Shown here in pieces: positions 1 to 5,988 of a DNA stretch of 5,988 bases. Position 1 is the stretch's first letter. Each line of letters opens with the position of its first letter. Under the pieces are notes generated by a model. It was not told the DNA's origin, searched no databases, and saw only the letters and a program-made list of their open reading frames with translations. The DNA is taken from NCBI RefSeq assembly GCF_035467215.1, contig NZ_DATITZ010000248.1, positions 1-5,988 of the forward strand, read 5' to 3'. Both the position numbers and the translations under genes were made by a program. The stretch is from Thiocapsa sp035467215. GTDB lineage: Bacteria > Pseudomonadota > Gammaproteobacteria > Chromatiales > Chromatiaceae.

Positions 1-408
1 TCGGTGGCTGCTCACCTGCTGGCCGCCGGTTACGGAAATGTCCCGACTCGACCTGAGCCTGATGGGACGATAATCGACTCGCCGGCGAACTCCCTGCTGC
101 CCCGTGTCGGCGTCTGGCTCATGCCGGACAACAAACTGCCAGGCATCCTCGAGGACTTTCTCACCTTCCTGATTCCGGATGGAGATGACTTGCTCACTCA
201 TGCAGATCAGGCGATCGCCAGCATTCCAGAAGGGCAACGTCGGTTTTCAGACACGAAAGTGGCAAAGGCACGTATTCACACCTGGCTCGCCTGGCAAGAC
301 GAGCCGGGCAAGCCCTTTGGACAGGCCATTTCAGCACGGTATCTCGACCCTCACATGCCCGCAGCGAATGTCTTCGCGAGTTGGTTGGAAAGGACATTTT
401 TTTCGTGA
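1..408 (+). CDS. DUF3226 (Toprim-like) protein, 3' part only
   Basis: The frame is open from the first base, so the true start lies upstream; the GTG at 4 is an internal valine codon, not a convincing start. The visible 135 codons match my recollection of the C-terminal half of DUF3226 proteins. Positions 103-162 encode RVGVWLMPDNKLPGILEDFL and 277-324 encode HTWLAWQDEPGKPFGQ, followed by a YLDP motif and a closing WLERTFF. Full-length relatives are about 200-230 residues, with the Toprim acidic motifs in the missing N-terminal half. Such proteins often follow an OLD-like or SMC-like ATPase gene, where they are presumed nucleases; that is family knowledge and inference, since no catalytic site is visible here. 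The stop overlaps the start of the next gene by four bases, so the two are probably translated together. Confidence 0.8.
   Translation, partial: SVAAHLLAAGYGNVPTRPEPDGTIIDSPANSLLPRVGVWLMPDNKLPGILEDFLTFLIPDGDDLLTHADQAIASIPEGQRRFSDTKVAKARIHTWLAWQDEPGKPFGQAISARYLDPHMPAANVFASWLERTFFS
390..408 (+). promoter_or_regulatory. Ribosome binding site and GTGA stop/start overlap deciding the methylase start
   Basis: AAGGA at 390-394 lies 10 bases before GTG at 405. The GTG shares bases with the TGA (406-408) that ends the DUF3226 gene. This favours 405 over the in-frame TTG at 381, because the family usually begins with a short MT-x-KKKLIEVALPLE segment, exactly what GTG 405 gives. The arrangement implies translational coupling. 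Confidence 0.65.
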
Positions 409-3407
409 CGCTTCCCAAGAAAAAACTCATCGAAGTTGCCCTGCCACTTGAGGCGATCAACAAGGCCAGTGCGCGGGAGAAGTCGATCCGGCACGGGCAT
501 CCATCGACGCTGCATCTGTGGTGGGCGCGACGGCCCTTGGCGGCGGCGCGGGCGGTGATCTTTGCGCAGATGGTCGATGACCCCTCGGCGCATCCGGATC
601 TGTTCCCGACCGAGAAGGCGCAGGAGAAGGAGCGGCAGCGGCTGTTTCGGATCATCGAGGATCTGGTGTTGTGGGAGAACACGACCAACGAGACGGTGCT
701 GCAGCGGGCGCGCGACGAGATCTGGCAGAGCTGGCGCTATACCTGTGCGGAGAATGCCGACCATCCGCGGGCGAAGGAGTTGTTCGATCGGTACAAACTG
801 CCGGCTTTCCATGACCCGTTCGCGGGTGGTGGGTCGCTGCCGTTGGAGGCGCAGCGGTTGGGGCTCGAAGCCTATGCCTCGGACCTCAACCCGGTGGCGG
901 TGTTGATCAACAAGGCGATGATCGAGATCCCGCCCCGATTTGCAGGGCGGCCGCCGGTGCATCCGGAAGCGAGAAGTGAGGAGAGAGGAGTGAGAAAAGA
1001 GGGGAACAGGCTCGTTTCTCACTCCTCTTTTCTCTTTCCTCGTTCTTGGAAGGGGGCGGAGGGGCTCGCCGAGGATGTCCGCTATTACGGGAAGTGGATG
1101 CGGGACGAGGCGGAGCGGCGGATCGGGCATCTCTATCCCAAGATCGAGGTCACGGCCGACATGGTCGAGGATCCGGAGAATCCGCGGCCCGACCTTGCGA
1201 AGTATGTCGGCGGAAAGCCGCTCACCGTCATTGCCTGGTTGTGGGCGCGCACGGTGAAGAGTCCCAACCCAGCTTTTGCGGATGTCGATGTGCCGTTGGT
1301 GTCCACTTTCATGCTCTCGACGAAAGCGGGCAAAGAGGCTTACGTGGAGCCGTTGATCGAGGGCAGTGGATATCGGTTTCGGGTGAAGGTCGGAAAGCCG
1401 GAGAATGCTGAGGCCGCGAAGAACGGCACCAAGTTGGCGCGGGCGAACTTTGCGTGCCTGATGTCGGGGGCTCCGATTTCCGGCGACTACACTAAGGCAG
1501 AAGGCAAAGCTGGTCGCATGGGCTCCCGGCTGATGGCCATCGTCGCCGAGGGTGATAGAGGGCGGGTGTATCTCGCTCCGACTGCGGAGATGGAAGCCGT
1601 TGCCCTAACCGCAGAGCCGACGTGGCAACCTGAGGGCGATATACCCACGCGAATGACCGGCGGAAATTGCACACCCTACGGGCTGACGACTTGGGGCGAC
1701 CTCTTTACCCCCCGCCAACTCGTGGCGCTGACGACTTTCTCCGATCTTGTGCAGGAAACACGGGAGCGGGTAAAGCTCGATGCCATTTGCGCTGGCCTAC
1801 CCGAAGACAAGGCCCTCGCTCATGGCGGTGTCGGAGCTATGGCCTATGCGGATGCAGTTGGGGTGTACTTGGCTTTTGCCATTTCAAAACTCTCCGATCG
1901 AGGCTCTACGATCTGCACATGGTTCACCGAACGCGACTCCACTCGCAATACGTTCGCGCGCCAAAGCATACCGATGACCTGGGACTATGCTGAACTAAAC
2001 ACCTTGCTTGATGGGACGGGTAGCTTTCTTGGTGCAGTCGAATGGACGGCTGAGAGTATTCAGGGTGTCGCAGCCGGGTTCGGATCATCTTTTGGCTCAA
2101 GTGATCAGTTTGACGCCACGAGTCAGCCGGTCAGCCTCAACAAGCTGGTGTCGACCGATCCACCCTATTACGACAACATCGGCTACGCTGACCTGTCGGA
2201 TTTTTTCTACGTTTGGCTTCGTCGCTCGCTTAAACCCGTCTTCCCCGACCTCTTCGCCACCCTAGCCGTCCCGAAGGCCGAGGAGCTTGTCGCGACACCC
2301 TACCGTCACGGCAGCAAGGAGAAGGCCGGCACCTTCTTTCTCAACGGTATGACCCAGGCCATGCGCCGACTCGCCGAGCAGGCGCATCCGGCCTTCCCGG
2401 TGACCATCTACTACGCATTCAAGCAGGCTGAGACCAAAGGGGACGCCGGAACGACCAATACAGGCTGGGATACCTTCCTGGCTGCTGTGATCGAGGCGGG
2501 ATTCGCCATCACGGGCACCTGGCCGATGCGCACCGAGCTAGGCAACCGGATGATCGGCTCGGGTGCAAACGCCCTTGCCTCCAGCATCGTCCTCGTCTGC
2601 CGCAAGCGCCCCGCCGACGCTCCGACCGCCACCCGCCGCGACTTCATCACCGCACTCAAGAACGAGCTGCCGCGGGCATTACGTCTGCTGCAGGGCCTGC
2701 CCAGCAGGGATCTCACTCCTCACTCCTCTCTACTCTTTTCTCGCACCGGCATCGCCCCGGTGGACCTTGCCCAAGCGGCCATCGGCCCCGGCATGGCGGT
2801 CTACACTCGCTATTCCCAGGTGCTGGATGCCGAGGGCATGCCGCTGCCGGTGCGCGCCGCGCTGGCCCTGATCAATCAGACTCTCGACGAGGCGCTGGCC
2901 GAGCAGGAGGGCGACTTCGACTCGGACACCCGGTGGGCCCTGACCTGGTTCGAGCAGATGGCGTTCAACGAGGGCGAGTACGGCGTCGCCGAGCAGCTCG
3001 CCACGTCCAAGAACACCAGTGTCTCGGGCTTGGCGGATGCCGGCATTCTGCGGTCCAAAGCCGGTAAGGTTTGCCTGCTGAAGCCCGCCGAGTTCCCCGT
3101 CGACTGGGATCCGACGACCGACAAGCGTCTCACCGTCTGGGAGATGGTTCACCAACTCATCCGCGCGCTCGAATCCGGGGGCGAGACTGCGGCGGCGGCC
3201 CTGCTCGCCAAGCTCGGCAGTGAATCGGAGACGGCGCGCGAGCTGTGCTATCGCCTCTACACCCTCTGCGAGCGCAAGAAACGCGCGAACGAGGCGATGG
3301 CCTACAACGGCCTGGTGCAGAGCTGGCCGGAGATCGCCAGACTGGCGCGGGAGACCGGCAGCACAGCAGCGCCCCCGGGTACCGGGGATCTGTTTGCACA
3401 ACCTTAA
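405..3407 (+). CDS. DUF1156 domain adenine-specific DNA methyltransferase (COG1743-like)
   Basis: Intact 1000-residue protein, typical size for the family. Residues 1-80 form the DUF1156 region (KKKLIEVALPLEAIN, then HPSTLHLWWARRPLAAAR at 32-49). The SAM-binding motif I is DPFAGGGS at 137-144, and SDLNP follows at 159-163. The catalytic motif IV is DPPYYDN at 585-591, the DPPY type of amino-methyltransferases that usually act on N6-adenine. About 440 residues separate the two motifs, so this middle part may carry target recognition, with order SAM site, recognition, catalysis. The protein should methylate host DNA in the cytoplasm as the self-marking part of a defence system. DUF499 ATPase genes are its usual neighbours, and one follows here after an inserted toxin-antitoxin block. 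Odd points are two in-frame low-complexity repeat insertions (residues 190-214 and 770-779), a lower-GC middle segment and an apparently lost zinc-knuckle. The family call is firm; the methylated sequence and the role in defence are inferred. Confidence 0.9.
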   Translation: MTLPKKKLIEVALPLEAINKASAREKSIRHGHPSTLHLWWARRPLAAARAVIFAQMVDDPSAHPDLFPTEKAQEKERQRLFRIIEDLVLWENTTNETVLQRARDEIWQSWRYTCAENADHPRAKELFDRYKLPAFHDPFAGGGSLPLEAQRLGLEAYASDLNPVAVLINKAMIEIPPRFAGRPPVHPEARSEERGVRKEGNRLVSHSSFLFPRSWKGAEGLAEDVRYYGKWMRDEAERRIGHLYPKIEVTADMVEDPENPRPDLAKYVGGKPLTVIAWLWARTVKSPNPAFADVDVPLVSTFMLSTKAGKEAYVEPLIEGSGYRFRVKVGKPENAEAAKNGTKLARANFACLMSGAPISGDYTKAEGKAGRMGSRLMAIVAEGDRGRVYLAPTAEMEAVALTAEPTWQPEGDIPTRMTGGNCTPYGLTTWGDLFTPRQLVALTTFSDLVQETRERVKLDAICAGLPEDKALAHGGVGAMAYADAVGVYLAFAISKLSDRGSTICTWFTERDSTRNTFARQSIPMTWDYAELNTLLDGTGSFLGAVEWTAESIQGVAAGFGSSFGSSDQFDATSQPVSLNKLVSTDPPYYDNIGYADLSDFFYVWLRRSLKPVFPDLFATLAVPKAEELVATPYRHGSKEKAGTFFLNGMTQAMRRLAEQAHPAFPVTIYYAFKQAETKGDAGTTNTGWDTFLAAVIEAGFAITGTWPMRTELGNRMIGSGANALASSIVLVCRKRPADAPTATRRDFITALKNELPRALRLLQGLPSRDLTPHSSLLFSRTGIAPVDLAQAAIGPGMAVYTRYSQVLDAEGMPLPVRAALALINQTLDEALAEQEGDFDSDTRWALTWFEQMAFNEGEYGVAEQLATSKNTSVSGLADAGILRSKAGKVCLLKPAEFPVDWDPTTDKRLTVWEMVHQLIRALESGGETAAAALLAKLGSESETARELCYRLYTLCERKKRANEAMAYNGLVQSWPEIARLARETGSTAAPPGTGDLFAQP
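971..1046 (+). repeat. Imperfect palindromic polypurine/polypyrimidine element inside the methylase gene
   Basis: The left arm is almost pure purine, the right arm almost pure pyrimidine. Bases 984-997 pair perfectly with 1015-1028 (14 bp, core GAGGAGTGAGAAA), with extra pairing at 978-980/1032-1034 and 999-1001/1011-1013 around a short loop. The element adds codons for about residues 190-214 (SEERGVRKEG, then SHSSFLFPRS) between conserved family segments FAGRPPV and WKGAEGLAEDVRYYG. Its length keeps the frame. It resembles the short dispersed repeats that give RSEERG and HSSLL translations in some genomes. It could fold as a hairpin in the mRNA. Confidence 0.75.
2712..2742 (+). repeat. Second, half-sized copy of the polypyrimidine repeat, with tandem heptamers
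   Basis: Two perfect tandem heptamers CTCACTC (2712-2718 and 2719-2725) are followed by CTCTCTA and CTCTTTTCTC (2733-2742). CTCTTTTCTC is also found at 1025-1034. CTCACTCCTCTC (2719-2730) is the reverse complement of 983-994, and its first 11 bases recur at 1018-1028. The segment encodes residues 770-779 (LTPHSSLLFS), in the same phase as HSSFLF of the first element. It sits in a linker before the conserved GIAPVDLAQAAIGPGMAVY block. Confidence 0.7.
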
Positions 3408-3419
3408 GCGGAGCGAATC

Positions 3420-3503
3420 ATGCGAGTCGCCGTTGATCTTCCGAATGATTTTGTCGAGATGCTGACTGAGCAGGAGTTGCAGTCCATTGGGCGCCACCCA
3501 TGA
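3420..3503 (+). pseudogene. Remnant of a toxin-antitoxin antitoxin gene (27 codons)
   Basis: ATG at 3420 follows the methylase stop by 12 bases, with GGAG at 3410-3413 spaced 6 bases upstream. It reads MRVAVDLPNDFVEMLTEQEL and ends in SIGRHP. The start (a basic residue, a beta strand with DLP, then a helix) is what UPF0175-like and related small antitoxins look like, but those run to about 80-90 residues, so most of the body is missing. The stop overlaps the next frame as ATGA, the usual layout of antitoxin and toxin genes. This suggests an internal deletion that kept both ends. The family assignment rests on a short match and the context; it could still be a translated short peptide. Confidence 0.45.
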
Positions 3504-3613
3504 TTCTGGTCGCGGACTGCTCCGCCTTGATCGCCCTGGCGACCAAGGCGCAGGAACTCGCGGGTAGCCATTTGCGGTCGCTACAGGAGGGCCCCTCATG
3601 CATCACATCTTGA
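3500..3613 (+). pseudogene. Remnant of a PIN-like (DUF3368-type) toxin gene (37 codons)
   Basis: ATG at 3500 overlaps the previous stop by four bases. The first 15 residues, MILVADCSALIALAT, are the typical N-terminus of DUF3368/PIN-domain toxins, with the first metal-binding aspartate at D6. Full toxins are about 150 residues. Here the similarity ends after residue 15, and 22 unrelated residues lead to a stop at 3611-3613, inside the next gene. The three remaining PIN acidic residues are absent, so it cannot be an active RNase. With the antitoxin remnant just upstream it marks a decayed toxin-antitoxin pair. Its translation runs over the ribosome binding site and start of the nucleotidyltransferase gene and might couple to it. 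Confidence 0.55.
3585..3590 (+). promoter_or_regulatory. Strong ribosome binding site of the nucleotidyltransferase gene
   Basis: A full AGGAGG lies 7 bases before ATG 3598. It is the strongest Shine-Dalgarno match I found in the window and suits high production of an antitoxin. It lies inside the reading frame of the PIN remnant. Confidence 0.75.
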
Positions 3614-3897
3614 CTCTCGATGAGCCGGTCCTCGCCCGGTTTTGCGAGAAACACCGGATCCGCCGTCTGTCTTTGTTCGGCTCGCAACTGAAGGGAACGG
3701 CGGGGCCAGACAGCGATATCGATCTGTTGGTGGAGTTCGATCCCGATCACACACCGACGCTGTTCGGGATTGCCGGCATGGAGATCGAGCTGACGGACAT
3801 GCTGGGCCGCAAGGTGGATCTGCGAACCGCCGGCGATCTGTCGCGCTATTTCCGCGACGAGGTGGTGCGCACGGCCGAGGTGCAGTATGCGGCCTGA
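3598..3897 (+). CDS. mntA: MntA-type minimal nucleotidyltransferase antitoxin
   Basis: A 99-residue protein, normal for the MNT family. The nucleotidyltransferase signature is complete: FGS at 27-29, then SDIDLLVEF with D40 and D42 (the GSx10DxD motif), and a third catalytic aspartate in the KVDL strand at D74. In studied MntA/HepT pairs (type VII toxin-antitoxin) this enzyme inactivates the HEPN toxin by transferring AMP from ATP to a tyrosine next to the toxin's catalytic histidine. The same chemistry is expected here because the partner has that tyrosine. ATG 3598 is well supported by AGGAGG at 3585-3590. The gene overlaps the toxin gene by 11 bases, so both are made from one message. It lies between a methylase and an ATPase gene of a likely defence operon. 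Confidence 0.9.
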   Translation: MHHILTLDEPVLARFCEKHRIRRLSLFGSQLKGTAGPDSDIDLLVEFDPDHTPTLFGIAGMEIELTDMLGRKVDLRTAGDLSRYFRDEVVRTAEVQYAA

Positions 3898-4228
3898 AGA
3901 TCGGATACGGATCGAGCACATGCTGGATGCGAGCCAATCCGTGGCGCGGTTCATCGCGGGTCGCACGCGCGAGGATCTGGATTCGGACGAGATGTTGCGC
4001 TTCGCCTTGGTGCGCGCCATCGAGATCATCGGAGAGGCTGCCGGCAAGGTATCGCAGGAAGGGCGGCAGGGCCTGCCGGAGATTCCCTGGCGGGAGGCTG
4101 TCGGGATTCGCAATCGCTTGGTCCACGCGTATTTCGATATCGACCTGGATGTGCTCTGGAAAACGGCTTCGACGGCCATCCCGTCCCTGATGAGACAACT
4201 GGAAGCGATCCTTTCGCACGGAGGCTGA
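3887..4228 (+). CDS. hepT: HepT-type HEPN toxin (DUF86 family)
   Basis: A 113-residue, mostly helical protein of DUF86 size. The HEPN RNase motif Rx4HxY is seen as R75-NRLV-H80-A-Y82, preceded by the family's typical ALVRAIEIIGEAAGKVS segment (residues 40-56). R75 and H80 would form the catalytic pair at a dimer interface and cut RNA, in known homologues tRNA or mRNA. Y82 is the expected site of AMP transfer by the antitoxin encoded just upstream. All key residues are present, so I infer an active pair. The start ATG 3887 lies inside the end of the antitoxin gene. The stop is only 3 bases before the DUF499 gene, and the ribosome binding site of that gene lies within the last codons of this one, so expression of toxin and ATPase is probably linked. 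Confidence 0.9.
   Translation: MRPEDRIRIEHMLDASQSVARFIAGRTREDLDSDEMLRFALVRAIEIIGEAAGKVSQEGRQGLPEIPWREAVGIRNRLVHAYFDIDLDVLWKTASTAIPSLMRQLEAILSHGG
4220..4224 (+). promoter_or_regulatory. Ribosome binding site deciding the DUF499 start
   Basis: GGAGG lies 7 bases before GTG 4232 and inside the last codons of the HEPN toxin gene. It supports GTG 4232 as the ATPase start; the encoded MAITNYERVG agrees with the usual beginning of the family. Confidence 0.7.
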
Positions 4229-4231
4229 GTA

Positions 4232-5988
<1,757 letters not shown>

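Noticed and set aside
381..404. TTG at 381 as the methylase start
   Set aside because: It would add eight residues not expected in the family, overlap the previous gene by 28 bases, and ignore the ribosome binding site and GTGA overlap at 405.
984..1028. The palindrome as a transcription terminator
   Set aside because: It lies deep inside an intact reading frame, and the run after the stem is mixed C and T rather than a T tract.
971..1046. CRISPR-like or IS-derived repeat
   Set aside because: There is a single palindrome and one distant half copy, with no regular spacers, no transposase and no target duplication that I could see.
3394..3422. TTGCAC as a -35 box of a promoter for the toxin-antitoxin block
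   Set aside because: No acceptable -10 box lies 16-18 bases downstream, so no promoter can be supported.
2730..3599. 289-codon open frame on the minus strand
   Set aside because: It is antisense to the conserved C-terminal part of the methylase and to the toxin-antitoxin remnants, with no recognisable motif.

Overview
The window is GC-rich, fully coding and read on the + strand throughout. Codon use and the look of the proteins suggest a gammaproteobacterium, perhaps a purple sulfur bacterium (Chromatiaceae). That placement rests on recalled resemblance and was not tested by a search. No RNA gene, insertion sequence, CRISPR array, promoter or terminator could be supported, and no stretch over 300 bases lacks a gene.

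Layout: (1) 1-408, the 3' part of a DUF3226 (Toprim-like) protein gene. (2) 405-3407, a complete DUF1156 adenine-specific DNA methylase of about 1000 residues, whose GTG start overlaps the previous stop. Two short polypurine/polypyrimidine repeats sit in frame inside it. (3) 3420-3613, two tiny overlapping reading frames that look like the collapsed remains of an antitoxin/PIN-toxin pair. (4) 3598-4228, an intact MntA/HepT-type toxin-antitoxin pair: a nucleotidyltransferase antitoxin, then a DUF86/HEPN toxin. (5) 4232-5988, the first 585 codons of a large DUF499 ATPase with an N-terminal Swt1-type HEPN domain; the gene runs off the window.

The genes are packed as one transcription unit: overlaps of 4, 4, 14-16 and 11 bases and gaps of only 3 and 12 bases. 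DUF1156 methylases and DUF499 ATPases are recurrent partners in suspected anti-phage islands, so the core is best read as a methylation-linked defence operon. The methylase would mark host DNA, and the HEPN/AAA ATPase would act as sensor or effector. The DUF3226 protein is joined to it by translational coupling. The toxin-antitoxin pair, and before it the dead remnant pair, lie exactly at the methylase/ATPase junction. This looks like repeated insertion of toxin-antitoxin genes into a defence operon without breaking its transcription. Further defence parts such as a helicase or nuclease are expected outside the window.
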